Source: Williamsia sterculiae
GTDB lineage: Bacteria > Actinomycetota > Actinomycetes > Mycobacteriales > Mycobacteriaceae
Assembly: GCF_900156495.1 (NCBI RefSeq)
Contig: NZ_FTNT01000001.1
Span: 558,001 to 622,000 of the forward strand
Reading direction: 5' to 3'
DNA: 64,000 bases
Position 1 is the first letter of the stretch, and each line of letters starts with the position of its first letter. A program made the position numbers and the translations under genes. Shown here piece by piece: positions 26,287 through 35,877 of this stretch. The notes beneath the pieces are model-generated. The model saw only the letters and a list, made by a program, of their open reading frames with translations, was not told where the DNA came from and did no database searches.

Positions 26287-27207
26287 TCAGCCGAGCGCGA
26301 TGACGCGCGGCATGTGGAGGGCGAGCTGACCAGAGGTGATCACGTCGAAAGCCAACTTGCGCACGGGCTTGAGTGATCGGATGTCGTCCGAGATCCGTCC
26401 TTCGCCCAACGTCAGGTCGATGTCGCGGGGGAAGAGCCTGCTGCCGGAAGCGAGTGCGTTCGTCTGGTTGAACGTCGCGTGCCACCCGCCGTTGAAATGC
26501 GTGTACGACGTCAGCGACGACAGTGCAGTGCCGGTGCGGTGCTTCGTCTGCTTCGGAGTCGGCGCCTTCAGCTCGAGGTCGGTGCCTCCGCTGTCGTTGG
26601 TGATACGCCCGTAGGTCGTCTGGTCGTCGATCTCGACATCAATGTCGGTGACCCACTTCGGGAAACCGTACCCATCGTGACCGCGAACCTGGGCGATCTC
26701 GGTGTTGACCGGCAGTGACAGCACGTAGGAGTCGAGATTGTTGTTCTTCAGAGCCGCAATGAGATCGACGGTGCCCAGGCGACCGTGATTGGCCGGCTTG
26801 ACGCCGATGCCCACGGCGGCCTCGGTGTAGAAGTCGATGTCTGCGACGTCGTAGCGGAACAGCACCAGGGAAGCGAGACCGAAGCCGGGGAGCACCTCGA
26901 GTGGGTCGAGCTCACGCGGCAAGCGCTTGCGCAGAGCGGCGGTCGGGGCGAGGAACGTCAGCCGAGCGTCGGAGATCGCGTAGTAGAAGTTCGGTGTGAA
27001 CGTCGGTCCGATGTTCGACTGCACCTCCACTTTCGGCTGGCTCCGGAAGAAGTCGACTCCGGCAACGCGTGGGTCGCGCGCCACCTCGTCGAGATCCGTC
27101 TGCATGCGGTACCGGTCGTAAAGGCCGCCCTTCGGGACGCTCACCGTGCGGTCACCCAACGCGACATCGACCGTCTCTGTCGTTGTCGCATTCTGCGTCT
27201 GGCTCAT
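26287..27207 (-). CDS. Acetoacetate decarboxylase-like protein
   Basis: This 306-residue protein matches the acetoacetate decarboxylase superfamily. The Schiff-base lysine is expected in GHDGYGFPKWVTDIDVEI near residue 185, and a conserved acidic/Arg pocket precedes it. Relatives include decarboxylases and aldolase-like enzymes of keto-acid metabolism. A palindrome GTTAAC-AGC-GTCAAC lies 57 bases upstream of the start and closely resembles one beside the neighbouring TetR gene, so TetR repression is likely. The actual substrate cannot be inferred. Confidence 0.84.
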   Translation of the reverse strand: MSQTQNATTTETVDVALGDRTVSVPKGGLYDRYRMQTDLDEVARDPRVAGVDFFRSQPKVEVQSNIGPTFTPNFYYAISDARLTFLAPTAALRKRLPRELDPLEVLPGFGLASLVLFRYDVADIDFYTEAAVGIGVKPANHGRLGTVDLIAALKNNNLDSYVLSLPVNTEIAQVRGHDGYGFPKWVTDIDVEIDDQTTYGRITNDSGGTDLELKAPTPKQTKHRTGTALSSLTSYTHFNGGWHATFNQTNALASGSRLFPRDIDLTLGEGRISDDIRSLKPVRKLAFDVITSGQLALHMPRVIALG

Positions 27208-27263
27208 GTCGCGGCTCTCCTTCTCGGGGGTGTGCTGATCTGGAGGCGAGTCTAGGACGCTAT

Positions 27264-27278
27264 GTTAACAGCGTCAAC
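27264..27278 (-). promoter_or_regulatory. Candidate TetR operator before the acetoacetate decarboxylase-like gene
   Basis: The bases read GTTAAC-AGC-GTCAAC, an inverted repeat with one mismatch and a 3-base spacer. It fits the same GTTRAC-N3-GTCAAC form as the site at 27929-27943 and lies between the ADC-like start and the end of the TetR gene. Confidence 0.55.
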
Positions 27279-27293
27279 AACGCGTCGATCGGA

Positions 27294-27908
27294 TCACTGC
27301 CGACACCGCGTTCGCGATCGGCCACCGTCGCGTCCCCAGATGGCGACGATGGCGGCACACGCTTCACGCACCCGCGCCTGGACACCATCCTTCGCTGCGG
27401 TGTCCAACTTGCCGTCGAGGTGTAACGACGCCAGGCCGTGAGAAAGTGCCCATGCGGCCGTGGCGAGCCCCCGGGCCGCGACATCCTCGTCGACGCGCCC
27501 GATCGACCGCTCGATGAGGGTGAAGACCTCTGAGGAGGCTCGGCGACGCTCGTCGAACTGACCACACGGTTGGCCGAACATGAGGTGATAGAGCGCTGGG
27601 TTGCGGACCGCGTAGTCGACATAGGTCGCGGCCAAGTCTGCGAGGGGTATACGGTCCGCCCCTTCGTGTCCGGCGATCGTCTTCATCAGATCGGACCGCA
27701 AGGCGCGGAAACCCTCGGCCGCCACCGCGGCCTCGAGATGTTCTTTGTCTGGAAAATGCCGGTACGGCGCGGTCGGCGAGACGCCGACGCGGCGAGCCAC
27801 CGCACGCAGAGAGAATGTTTCGTCGCTTTCCAACATGGCAGTGCCGGCGGCGACGAGAGCGGCTCGCAGATTCCCGTGGTGGTGAGATGGGCGGGTCGAG
27901 GTTGTCAT
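27294..27908 (-). CDS. TetR/AcrR family regulator with WHG ligand domain
   Basis: This 204-residue regulator has an N-terminal TetR DNA-binding domain, with FSLRAVARRVGVSPTAPYRH and FPDKEHLEAAVAAEG at about residues 32-65. The C-terminal ligand domain has the WHG motif in [18 protein letters not shown]. Matching palindromes lie before its own start and before the ADC-like gene, so it probably represses itself, the divergent DJ-1/PfpI gene and the ADC-like gene. A related WHG-type regulator is encoded at 32101-32727. Confidence 0.91.
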   Translation of the reverse strand: MTTSTRPSHHHGNLRAALVAAGTAMLESDETFSLRAVARRVGVSPTAPYRHFPDKEHLEAAVAAEGFRALRSDLMKTIAGHEGADRIPLADLAATYVDYAVRNPALYHLMFGQPCGQFDERRRASSEVFTLIERSIGRVDEDVAARGLATAAWALSHGLASLHLDGKLDTAAKDGVQARVREACAAIVAIWGRDGGRSRTRCRQ

Positions 27909-27928
27909 GCCTCACCTCCTCGCGCAGT

Positions 27929-27943
27929 GTTGACGGTGTCAAC
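27929..27943 (+). promoter_or_regulatory. TetR operator between the divergent TetR and DJ-1/PfpI genes
   Basis: GTTGAC-GGT-GTCAAC is a perfect 6-bp inverted repeat with a 3-base spacer, 20 bases before the TetR start and about 110 bases before the DJ-1/PfpI start. A near copy lies before the ADC-like gene at 27264-27278. Confidence 0.62.
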
Positions 27944-28051
27944 GTTAGCGAACAGTCCACGTCTCGCGCGGCACATTCTTTTGCCGACGAACGATGTCAA
28001 CACGAGAAACATCTGACAGAGTGGTCTACACAACCAAGGGAGGGTGTTGCC

Positions 28052-28765
28052 ATGACCAACGTTCTGCTCGTCGTCACCGCCGCAACCGGCTGGACTCTGA
28101 AAGACGGAACCGTTCACCCCACCGGGTACTGGGCCGAAGAACTTGCCGAGCCCTACCGGCTGTTCAGCGAGGCGGGCTGGGACATCACCGTCGCCACGCC
28201 CGGAGGTGTCGCGCCGACACTCGACGAGTTGAGCCTGGGAGTGGCCGGAGGTTTGCCCAAGAAGCGCAAGCAGATTCGTGCCTACCTTGACTCGATCAAG
28301 AACGTTCTCGACCATCCGGTGAGTCTGGACACCGTCGACGAGACGCAGTACGACCTGGTGTTCTACCCCGGCGGCCATGGACCGATGGAGGATTTGGCGT
28401 TCGACCTGGTCTCGGGCGCACTGCTCAAACGCCGGCTCGACTCCGGTGAGCCGTTGGCTTTGCTGTGCCACGCCCCCGTGGCCGTCCTCGCCGCCAAGAA
28501 CAGCGACGGTTCGAACGCGTTCGCCGGGCGCCGGATGACGGGACTCTCCAACGCCGAGGAAAAGCTCAATACTTTTGCCTGGAAGGCGAAGTGGTTTCTG
28601 CAGGACGCTTTGATCGATGCGGGTGTGAAGTACGAGAAGGGCAAGATCCCGCTGCGTCCGTATGTGGTCGTGGACGGCAACCTCTACTCCGGTCAGAACC
28701 CGCAGTCAGCGGATGCGTTGGCCGGCCGCATCCTCGACGATTTCAAGGCGGCCGCGAAGCCATGA
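28052..28765 (+). CDS. DJ-1/PfpI (Hsp31-like) type 1 glutamine amidotransferase-domain protein
   Basis: This 237-residue protein has the DJ-1/PfpI fold. The early YWAEELAEPYRLFSEAGWDI matches the Hsp31/GATase1 group, and the nucleophile elbow LALLCHAPVAVL carries the conserved cysteine (near residue 139). FYPGGHGPMEDL gives the G-G-H loop. Relatives act as glyoxalase III, chaperones or stress-protection hydrolases. The ATG at 28052 follows AAGGGAGGG. The gene is divergent from the TetR regulator, with its palindromic site between them, so it may be induced by a reactive carbonyl or another stressor. Confidence 0.9.
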   Translation: MTNVLLVVTAATGWTLKDGTVHPTGYWAEELAEPYRLFSEAGWDITVATPGGVAPTLDELSLGVAGGLPKKRKQIRAYLDSIKNVLDHPVSLDTVDETQYDLVFYPGGHGPMEDLAFDLVSGALLKRRLDSGEPLALLCHAPVAVLAAKNSDGSNAFAGRRMTGLSNAEEKLNTFAWKAKWFLQDALIDAGVKYEKGKIPLRPYVVVDGNLYSGQNPQSADALAGRILDDFKAAAKP

Positions 28766-28798
28766 CCTCGCAGTTCGGGTGAGATGAGGAGACGGACT

Positions 28799-29608
28799 GT
28801 GATCGAACGATGGCGGCGTCCCACGCCCACCGACTACTCGGGCACCACGGTGTTGATCACCGGCGCCAGCTCGGGGTTGGGTGCGGAATTCGCCGAACAG
28901 TTCGCGGAGCGGGGTGCCGGCATCGTCCTGGTCGCCCGACGTGAGGATCGACTGCGCGAGTTGGCCGACCGTCTGCGCCGAGTCCACGACGCCACCGTCG
29001 CCGTGATCGCGATGGATCTGTCGCGACCGGCAGCGGCCTCTGAGCTGCACGCCGCTCTCGTGGACCGCGACATCGCCGTCGATTCCCTGGTCAACAACGC
29101 GGGCTTCGGACTCAAGGGTCCGTTTGCGGACGCAGACCCGGAGCGCGTCGCAGACCTGGTCGCGGTGAACGTGGCCGCGCTGACGAACCTCACCCGCCGA
29201 TTCCTTCCTGATCTGATCGCCGGGGGACGTGGTGTGTTGATCAACATCGCCAGTACGGCCGCTCACCAGCCGACACCGGGAATGTCGGTCTACGGTGCGT
29301 CCAAGGCGTATGTGTTGTCGTTCACCGAGGCCATCGCCTACGAGACCAAGGACTCTGGGCTGAGGGTGTTGGCATTGAGCCCCGGCCCGACCAGAACGGA
29401 ATTCTTCGAGGTCGTCGGTGGTGAAGATGCCGCGGTCGGACGATTCCAGACCGCGACCGAAGTGGTGGCGAACGCGTTGACCGAGCTCGACCGTCGCCAC
29501 CCGCGCGCAGGTATCGTCTCCGGCCGAGGAAATGCTCTGACGGCGATTGCGGCACGACTGGCTCCGCGGGCCGTCGCTACCGCGGTGGCGGGAAGGTCGC
29601 TCGCATGA
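28799..29608 (+). CDS. Short-chain dehydrogenase/reductase (SDR)
   Basis: This classical SDR of about 269 residues has the cofactor motif VLITGASSGLGAEFAEQF near the start, the NNAGFGLKG element and the active-site pair SVYGASKAYVLSF, with tyrosine and lysine. SPGPTRTEFFEVV is the usual post-active-site segment. The GTG at 28799 is chosen because GATGAGGAG lies 6-7 bases upstream; the ATG at 28784 sits within that site. The gene follows the DJ-1/PfpI gene closely on the same strand. The substrate is unknown; lipid or polyol oxidoreduction is possible. Confidence 0.9.
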   Translation: MIERWRRPTPTDYSGTTVLITGASSGLGAEFAEQFAERGAGIVLVARREDRLRELADRLRRVHDATVAVIAMDLSRPAAASELHAALVDRDIAVDSLVNNAGFGLKGPFADADPERVADLVAVNVAALTNLTRRFLPDLIAGGRGVLINIASTAAHQPTPGMSVYGASKAYVLSFTEAIAYETKDSGLRVLALSPGPTRTEFFEVVGGEDAAVGRFQTATEVVANALTELDRRHPRAGIVSGRGNALTAIAARLAPRAVATAVAGRSLA

Positions 29609-29654
29609 TCTCCAATCCCGCTGTCGGATCGCAGCTGCGACAGGGAGCACGGCC

Positions 29655-30785
29655 ATGATCGAACCCGCGCCCGGGCGGATCGTGGTCTTCGGGGCCACCG
29701 GATACGCGGGTGGTCTGGCCGTGGAGGCGATGGTTCGCCGGGGGCTGCGCCCCGTTCTGGCGGCGCGTTCCGCGACGAAGCTCGCGGAGCTGGCCGAGGG
29801 ATACGGGGAATTGGACTACCAGGTCGCCGACGTCGCCGACCCCGACAGCGTGCGAGCGCTGGTCGGTCCCGGTGACGTCCTGGTGACCGGCGTCGGACCG
29901 TTCGAGCGCGTTGGCTGGGTCGCCGCGGAAGCCGCTGCTCGTGTCGGCGCCCACTACGTCGACTCGACCGGTGAGGTGGGGTTTGTCCGAGAACTGCACC
30001 GACGTCACGACGCGCAGGCCCGCCAGACCGGATCGATGATGATGCCCGCATTCGGCTACGACTACGTCCCGGGTGTACTGGCGGGATCCATCGCACTGGA
30101 TCGGGCGGGAGATCACGCGTACTCGGTGGACGTCGGATACTTCGCCACCGGGTCGCTCAGGAACGGCTTGAGCCAGGGAACCCGGAAAACCATGATGGAC
30201 GGGTTGATCCTGCCGGTTGCGGCCTTCGACGACGGCGTCGTGGTGGATCGGCGTGCCGCCCAGGACGTGGTTCGATTCCCGGTCGGCGGCGGTATGCGGA
30301 GCGCCATCCTGGCGACCGGTACCGAGGTTCTCGAACTCCCGCGGTTCTATCCCCGCGTCGGTCGGGTGCGGGTTTTCAACGGCTGGTTTCCCGAGTTGGC
30401 GCGAGTGATGCAGATCGCCTCGTTCGGGGCATCGCTGATCGCCCGCTGGGATCTGAGCAGGCGTGCGCTGGAGAGCGCATCGTCGCGACTGGTCGGACCT
30501 CCGGGAGGTCCGGACGAGTCCGCCCGTGCCGGCATCCGCGGTCTCGCGGTGGCTGTCGTCCGATCGCGCGGGGGTGAGGAACTGACCGAGGTGGTGGTGG
30601 AGGGACCGTCGCCTTATTCGGTGACCGCAGAGCTGATGGCGATGGCCGCAGACCGTCTGTCACGAGGGCAGGGGAAGGCAGCGGGAGTGGTGGGCCCGAT
30701 CAGTGGCCTCGGTGCCGATGAGCTCGCCGCGGCGTGTTCCGGTCTTGGTCTGAAACCTGTTGAGAGTGAACAGCACTCGCATTGA
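29655..30785 (+). CDS. Saccharopine dehydrogenase-like NAD(P)-binding oxidoreductase
   Basis: This 376-residue protein starts with IVVFGATGYAGGLAVEAMV, a Rossmann motif. A VGPFERVGWVAAEAA loop and the block HYVDSTGEVGFVRELHRRHD follow, as in the saccharopine dehydrogenase NADP-binding family. The start at 29655 follows a GGGAGC site; the in-frame extension to 29547 overlaps the SDR gene. It shares the family, but not closely the sequence, of the protein encoded at 19271-20575. Its position directly behind the SDR suggests linked redox chemistry. Confidence 0.83.
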   Translation: MIEPAPGRIVVFGATGYAGGLAVEAMVRRGLRPVLAARSATKLAELAEGYGELDYQVADVADPDSVRALVGPGDVLVTGVGPFERVGWVAAEAAARVGAHYVDSTGEVGFVRELHRRHDAQARQTGSMMMPAFGYDYVPGVLAGSIALDRAGDHAYSVDVGYFATGSLRNGLSQGTRKTMMDGLILPVAAFDDGVVVDRRAAQDVVRFPVGGGMRSAILATGTEVLELPRFYPRVGRVRVFNGWFPELARVMQIASFGASLIARWDLSRRALESASSRLVGPPGGPDESARAGIRGLAVAVVRSRGGEELTEVVVEGPSPYSVTAELMAMAADRLSRGQGKAAGVVGPISGLGADELAAACSGLGLKPVESEQHSH

Positions 30786-31051
30786 TGTCGCCAGTGTGAT
30801 GGTGAGCTGCCGTCGTGCTCGCGACGGTTCATCGAGTCTCGGGCCGCAGTGGGGACCTGTTGACTCCGGCGGGGCGGGATGGTTGAGTCCTCTATGTAAG
30901 AGGCGTGAACTTCGGTGTTGTGGCACGAGCTGTCAGCACATCATGTCGAAGGGTCGAGCCGATGAGGGTCGGTGTCACGATCTCGCCCGCATTTGCACGG
31001 ACGCAACAACATTCAGTCCGACGAGTACACCGCATCGAAAGGAATCGCAGC

Positions 31052-32023
31052 ATGACCGAATTGCCGCCTCCCGTCACTCCGTATCTCGAACCCGCAGCCA
31101 AGCAGTTGTCCGAGGACACCGATCCGCACCCGCGGATCTATGAGGTGCCCCCGGAGAAGGGTCGTCAGATCCTGCTGGACCTGCAGAGCGACGACAGTGT
31201 TCCCCGACCGGAGGTCGACGAGGAGTGGGTCGACGTGGACGCCGGCGAGTGGGGAACGGTTCGTACTCGCATCATCCGCCCCAAAGGCTCGACGGGCGCA
31301 CTGCCCGTCGTGTTCTACATCCACGGTGCTGGTTGGGTTTTCGGAGACGCCCAGACCCATGACCGGTTGTTCCGGGAACTCGTCGTCGGCGCGGGTGCCG
31401 CGGGAGTCTTTCCCGTCTACGACCGGGCGCCCGAAGCGAAATACCCGACCCAGGTGGAACAGAATTACGCAGTCGGTCAATGGGTCGTGGAACACGGTGC
31501 CGAACACGGACTGGACACGTCGCGTATCGCGGTCACCGGTGAATCAGTGGGCGGATGTATGTCGGCTGTGTTCGCCCTGATGAACAAGGAACGAGGGGGC
31601 ATCGACCTGAAGGCACAGGTCTTGCTCTACCCGGTCACCAACGCGGACTTCGACACGCCGTCCTATCTACAGTTCGCCGAGGGCTACTACCTCACCCGCG
31701 ATGGCATGCAATGGTTCTGGGACGCCTACACCGACGATCCGGCTCAGCGCAGTGAGCCGCACGCATCCCCATTGCAGACACCGTTGGACGTTCTCCAAGG
31801 ACTGCCCAAGACCCTCGTCATCACCGACGAGGCGGATGTTCTCCGAGACGAGGGTGAGCAGTACGCCAACAAGCTGCGCGAGGCGGGCGTGGACGTGACC
31901 TCCGTGCGGGTGGCCGGAATGGTGCACGATTTCCTCTTGCTCGACAGCCTCCGCGACACGCGCGCTGCCAATGTTGCACGCAAGCTCGCGATTGATGCCC
32001 TCCGGGACGCTCTGCACAGCTAG
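31052..32023 (+). CDS. Alpha/beta hydrolase, hormone-sensitive-lipase family
   Basis: This 323-residue esterase has the HSL-type oxyanion motif FYIHGAGWVFG near residue 91. The nucleophile serine is in VTGESVGGCMSAV near residue 165, an acidic residue is in ITDEADVLRDEG, and the catalytic histidine is in GMVHDFLL. No signal peptide is seen, so it is cytosolic. GAAAGGA precedes the ATG at 31052. A strong hairpin separates it from the convergent TetR gene. It probably hydrolyses short-chain esters. Confidence 0.9.
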   Translation: MTELPPPVTPYLEPAAKQLSEDTDPHPRIYEVPPEKGRQILLDLQSDDSVPRPEVDEEWVDVDAGEWGTVRTRIIRPKGSTGALPVVFYIHGAGWVFGDAQTHDRLFRELVVGAGAAGVFPVYDRAPEAKYPTQVEQNYAVGQWVVEHGAEHGLDTSRIAVTGESVGGCMSAVFALMNKERGGIDLKAQVLLYPVTNADFDTPSYLQFAEGYYLTRDGMQWFWDAYTDDPAQRSEPHASPLQTPLDVLQGLPKTLVITDEADVLRDEGEQYANKLREAGVDVTSVRVAGMVHDFLLLDSLRDTRAANVARKLAIDALRDALHS

Positions 32024-32053
32024 GAATCGGTATGTGAGTCGGGCCGCGACCCA

Positions 32054-32102
32054 GAACCGGAGGCCGGGAGCGACACTGACGGTGGCTCCCGGCCTCCGGT
32101 TC
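32054..32102. terminator. Bidirectional terminator between the esterase and TetR genes
   Basis: An 18-bp perfect stem (32054-32071 with 32085-32102) encloses a 13-base loop. It lies between the convergent ends of the esterase (+) and TetR (-) genes and reads through the TetR stop. It lacks a clear U-tract. Confidence 0.72.
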
Positions 32103-32727
32103 ATGAGTCAGATCGGGTCTGCCCGACGGTGAAGACCGCGCGTACGGCGTCGCGCACACTGTTCTCGACGGCCGAGTCGGTCGTGGAGTCCAATTTCCCG
32201 TCCAAGTGCAGGAACGCGAGCCCGTGCACCAGGGCCCACATCGCGACCGCCGTCGGACCGGCATCACTCTTCGGGCTGACAGACTTGACGATGTGATGGA
32301 GGTACTCGTGTATCGCCGCCACCGCCGCCACACGATCGGGGCTCGTGGTATCGCAACCCTCGGTGAACATGACCCGGAACAGCCCGGACCGGCGCAATGC
32401 GAACTGCACATATGCGAGAGCGATCGTTGCGAGGTCATCGACGGTCTCGGGCTCCGGACATGCCGCCACGAGATCCCTCCCGAGCTCGTTGTAGCCGACG
32501 GCCGCGACCGCGGAGAGGAGGGCGGTACGGTCGGGAAAATGCCGATAGGGGGCCGCGGTCGACACCCCGGCGCGGCGTGCCGCGGCGCGCAGTGAGAGGT
32601 CTTCGCCGCCGTTCTCCTCGAGGAGCTGGATGGCCGCCTCCACCAGCGCGGTCGGGAGATCACCGTGGTGATAGCGAGCAGCGGGAGGCACGAGCCCGAT
32701 GTTACCCAGGGGTCGGAGCAACACCAC
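32101..32727 (-). CDS. TetR/AcrR family regulator with WHG ligand domain
   Basis: This 208-residue regulator has a TetR helix-turn-helix ([20 protein letters not shown] followed by [11 protein letters not shown]) and a C-terminal WHG domain, with [19 protein letters not shown]. It resembles the regulator at 27294-27908 in both domains, so the two are paralogs or close family members. The GTG at 32727 has a GGGAG site 7 bases upstream. It is divergent from menD and convergent with the esterase. Targets are unknown, and no matching operator was found. Confidence 0.88.
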   Translation of the reverse strand: MVLLRPLGNIGLVPPAARYHHGDLPTALVEAAIQLLEENGGEDLSLRAAARRAGVSTAAPYRHFPDRTALLSAVAAVGYNELGRDLVAACPEPETVDDLATIALAYVQFALRRSGLFRVMFTEGCDTTSPDRVAAVAAIHEYLHHIVKSVSPKSDAGPTAVAMWALVHGLAFLHLDGKLDSTTDSAVENSVRDAVRAVFTVGQTRSDS

Positions 32728-32805
32728 CTCGAGTCTCCCGGCGGGTGGCTTGCGTCACGAATGAGCGATTGGGGCTGGTCGGCCATGACACATACCCTGG
32801 AGCGA

Positions 32806-34449
32806 ATGAACCCCTCGACCGTGCAGGCCCGTGTGATCGTCGACGAGATGATTCGTGGCGGCGTCCGCGAGGCGGTGCTCTGCCCGGGGTCGCGTAACGC
32901 GCCGTTGGCGTTCGCGCTGCATGCTGCCGACGTGGCCGGTCGGTTGCGGTTGCATGTCCGGGTGGACGAACGCACCGCCGGCTACCTGGCTCTGGGTCTG
33001 GCCACGACGTCGGGTGCACCGGTACCCATCGTGATGACCAGCGGTACCGCCGTCGCCAACACCGGTCCGGCCGTCCTCGAGGCGAATTATGCGCGGGTGC
33101 CGCTGGTGGTGGTCAGTGCGAACCGTCCGTACGAGCTGTTGGGGTCGGGGGCCAATCAGACCGTCGAGCAGTTCGGGATCTTCGGTACGCAGGTGCGCGC
33201 CGCGATCAGTCTGGGGGTCGCCGAGGAGGGCCTGGACACCAACAGTCAGTGGCGCTCAGCGGTCGGTCGGGTGCTGGCGGCCGCTCGCGGCGCGCGCACC
33301 GGCAACGCCGGGCCGGTGCAGTTCGACATCCCGCTGCGCGAACCCCTGGTGCCCGAGCAGGGGGTTGGGCCCGCCGACGACCTCGGCGAGTGGTCGGGCA
33401 GGGTTGACGGAGCCCCCTGGACCACGGCGTCGGTGGGCACCCTCGACGTCCCGGTCGAGATCGACCTCGCCGTCGACACCGTGGTGGTGTCGGGGCACGG
33501 TGCCGGGGTGCGGCCGGAGCTGGCGGGCGTCCCGACGGTCGCCGAGCCGACCGCGCCGGCGCCGGAGAATCCACTGCATCCGTTGGCGTTGGGCGCGCTG
33601 CGCCCCAAGCAGGCCATCATCTGCGGCCGTCCGACGCTCCATCGCCAGGTGTCGCGGCTGCTGGCCGACCCCGAGGTGCGGGTGTACGCGCTGACCACCG
33701 GTCCACGCTGGCCGGACGTGTCCGGAAACGTGGTCGAGACCGGGACCCGCGCGGTGGTCTCGGGAGTGGCCGACGAGGACTGGCTGAAGTCCTCCGCACA
33801 CGCGCACCAGCGAGCGGTCGCGGCGGTGGACGCCGAACTCGATGCGCCCGGTCCGCCGACCGGGCTGCATGTGGCGCGCGTGGTCTCGGCCGCGGCGCGA
33901 GATGGCGAGCAGTTGTTGGTGGGTGCGTCGAATCCGGTGCGCGACATCGCGATCGCCGGTCGGGTCGGTCCGGGTGTGCGGGTCCTCTCCAACCGTGGGG
34001 TGGCCGGCATCGACGGCAACGTGTCCACCGCTATAGGTGCCGCTCTGGCGCGCAACGACATCCGGACCATCGCATTCATGGGTGATCTGACCTTCGTGCA
34101 CGACGCATCCGGACTGCTCATCGGGCCGACCGAGCCGCGGCCGGAATCGCTGACCATCGTGGTGGCCAACGACGACGGCGGTGGCATCTTCTCGCTGCTC
34201 GAGCAGGGGGAACGACGGTTCACCAGCACCGAGTGGGACGGTGCGTTCGAGCGAGTCTTCGGAACCCCGCATCGCACCGATCTCGCCGCGTTGTGCGCCG
34301 GATTCCACGTGACCCACCGGCGGGTGCAACTCCCCGACCTGGCCGCGGCACTCGCCGAGCCGTCGGTGGGCATCGAGATCGTCGAGGTGCCCACGAACCG
34401 AGATCGGTTGCGCGATCTGCACGCGGCGATCGCGACCCACGTGGGGTGA
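32806..34449 (+). CDS. menD: SEPHCHC synthase MenD
   Basis: This 547-residue thiamine-diphosphate enzyme adds the succinyl unit from 2-oxoglutarate to isochorismate, the committed step of menaquinone synthesis. The N-terminus [16 protein letters not shown] carries the conserved glutamate-side ThDP region, and the later [13 protein letters not shown] and [15 protein letters not shown] form the cofactor-binding motif. The ATG at 32806 follows GGAG by 5 bases and begins [10 protein letters not shown] as in mycobacterial MenD; an upstream ATG at 32785 is weaker. It opens a block containing menG, menJ and a prenyl transferase gene. Confidence 0.96.
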   Translation: MNPSTVQARVIVDEMIRGGVREAVLCPGSRNAPLAFALHAADVAGRLRLHVRVDERTAGYLALGLATTSGAPVPIVMTSGTAVANTGPAVLEANYARVPLVVVSANRPYELLGSGANQTVEQFGIFGTQVRAAISLGVAEEGLDTNSQWRSAVGRVLAAARGARTGNAGPVQFDIPLREPLVPEQGVGPADDLGEWSGRVDGAPWTTASVGTLDVPVEIDLAVDTVVVSGHGAGVRPELAGVPTVAEPTAPAPENPLHPLALGALRPKQAIICGRPTLHRQVSRLLADPEVRVYALTTGPRWPDVSGNVVETGTRAVVSGVADEDWLKSSAHAHQRAVAAVDAELDAPGPPTGLHVARVVSAAARDGEQLLVGASNPVRDIAIAGRVGPGVRVLSNRGVAGIDGNVSTAIGAALARNDIRTIAFMGDLTFVHDASGLLIGPTEPRPESLTIVVANDDGGGIFSLLEQGERRFTSTEWDGAFERVFGTPHRTDLAALCAGFHVTHRRVQLPDLAAALAEPSVGIEIVEVPTNRDRLRDLHAAIATHVG

Positions 34450-34467
34450 GGGCGAGGGCGTGGCCCG

Positions 34468-35877
34468 TCAGCCCAGTGGCTGACCGATCGCGGCGAGCAG
34501 GGTGTTACCGATGAACGACGGTCCCAGTGTGGCCAGCGCCTGTGGCGTCAGCAACGACGTCGGCACCGTCTGGATGTCGCATCCCTTCGGTCGCGACGCA
34601 CCGGGTGCCAGCCGTGTCTTCAGCCATGCGAACGCGTTGGGGGCACCGGTGATCGCCACCACCCCGTGGGTGGTCATCAGTTCCGGAACGGGCCGGGGTG
34701 GAATCTGCTCGCGCCGATAGGTCACCGGCGTTCCCCCCGAACAGTACGACTGCACCAGCTTGTCCTCACCGGCGATCGGGCTGACCTCCTCGGTCACGCC
34801 GTTGTACACGTAGACCGGTGCGGTGGGATGTCGACCGCTGATCCCACGTGAATCGAATGCCGCCTTGACCTGCGGATCCGCCAGCACGACATCGAGCGGC
34901 TTCGTCAGATAGGGCCGGTAGTCGAATTCCAGGTTGGACAAGACGTTCTGCGCCAGACAGTGATTGCGCGTCTCGGCGATGATCCTGCGCCCCTGTGGGG
35001 TGACGTACTTGGCCAGCACCGGATCGAGTTCGGGCTGATCCTTGAGCACGGCGCCGAAGGCGAGCGGGACCAGTCCGGCTAACGGGGTGCGGTTGACGGC
35101 CCGGAGCGACCCGGCCAGATCACGTTCGGCCGCACCGAAAGCCGCACCCTGGATGTTCACCTCCGGTGCGTAGGTCGGTTGTTCCTCCACCGTCCAACTA
35201 CTGGCGATGGCTCCGCCCGAATAACCCCATAACCCGACCGGCACCCTGCTGTTGAGACCGACCGGCTGAAAGTGTTGAACGGCGCGAATGCCGTCGAGGA
35301 CCGCGAACCCGGGTTGCCGCGGCGTGAGGAAGCGGTTGTCCACCCCGCCGTGATCAGGCATCGCCACCGCCCAGCCTTGCTGCAACCCGGCCGCCGCAAA
35401 GGCGATCTCCGCGGCGGGCAGAGCGAAGGTGACCGGTCCAGCCGGATCGGCTGTGTTGACGATCGAACCCGTGACGAGTGCGTACGACGGATTGCAGATG
35501 CGCAGCACCGAATCCGTCGCTGCCTGATACGACAGCAGTGGCCGCGGTTTCACCGTTCCCTTGGGGATCATCACGGTGGTGACCGCGGCGTAAGGACTGC
35601 CGTCGGCCGCGGTGCTGCGGTAGAGGAGTTGCCATGCCCGTACGTTCAGCGGCAACAGCTGGGCGGCTCGAATGTTCACCGGCCGCGACTTGAGGATCGC
35701 CCCTGGGGCCGTGGACGCCCAACCTCCGGGCAGGTCGTAGAACGCGTCACGTGGGGGTGCCGGCTCGGCCGAAGCCGTCGGTGCCTCGATCACACCGGGA
35801 CCGACCGCCATCCCGATCGCGACCAGTGCGGCCAATCCCGCGGTCATCCATTTCGACATCGCCGAGCGCATCGTCAT
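34468..35877 (-). CDS. Secreted lipase (LIP family)
   Basis: This 469-residue protein has a Sec signal peptide (MSKWMTAGLAALVAIGMAVG with cleavage near TASAEPA). A DAFYDLPGG start and the nucleophile motif GLWGYSGGAIASSW follow, then PVYVYNGVTEEVSPI with the acidic residue and THGVVAITGAPNAFAW with the histidine. The order matches the secretory lipase family, which hydrolyses triacylglycerols outside the cell. It is convergent with menD. Cysteines in NHCLAQN, SYCSGG and GCDIQT could form a disulfide. Confidence 0.91.
   Translation of the reverse strand: MTMRSAMSKWMTAGLAALVAIGMAVGPGVIEAPTASAEPAPPRDAFYDLPGGWASTAPGAILKSRPVNIRAAQLLPLNVRAWQLLYRSTAADGSPYAAVTTVMIPKGTVKPRPLLSYQAATDSVLRICNPSYALVTGSIVNTADPAGPVTFALPAAEIAFAAAGLQQGWAVAMPDHGGVDNRFLTPRQPGFAVLDGIRAVQHFQPVGLNSRVPVGLWGYSGGAIASSWTVEEQPTYAPEVNIQGAAFGAAERDLAGSLRAVNRTPLAGLVPLAFGAVLKDQPELDPVLAKYVTPQGRRIIAETRNHCLAQNVLSNLEFDYRPYLTKPLDVVLADPQVKAAFDSRGISGRHPTAPVYVYNGVTEEVSPIAGEDKLVQSYCSGGTPVTYRREQIPPRPVPELMTTHGVVAITGAPNAFAWLKTRLAPGASRPKGCDIQTVPTSLLTPQALATLGPSFIGNTLLAAIGQPLG

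Noticed and set aside
33246-34440. Two long minus-strand open frames opposite menD
   Set aside because: Both are mirror frames of a strongly supported MenD; Ser/Pro/Arg-rich and without domains.
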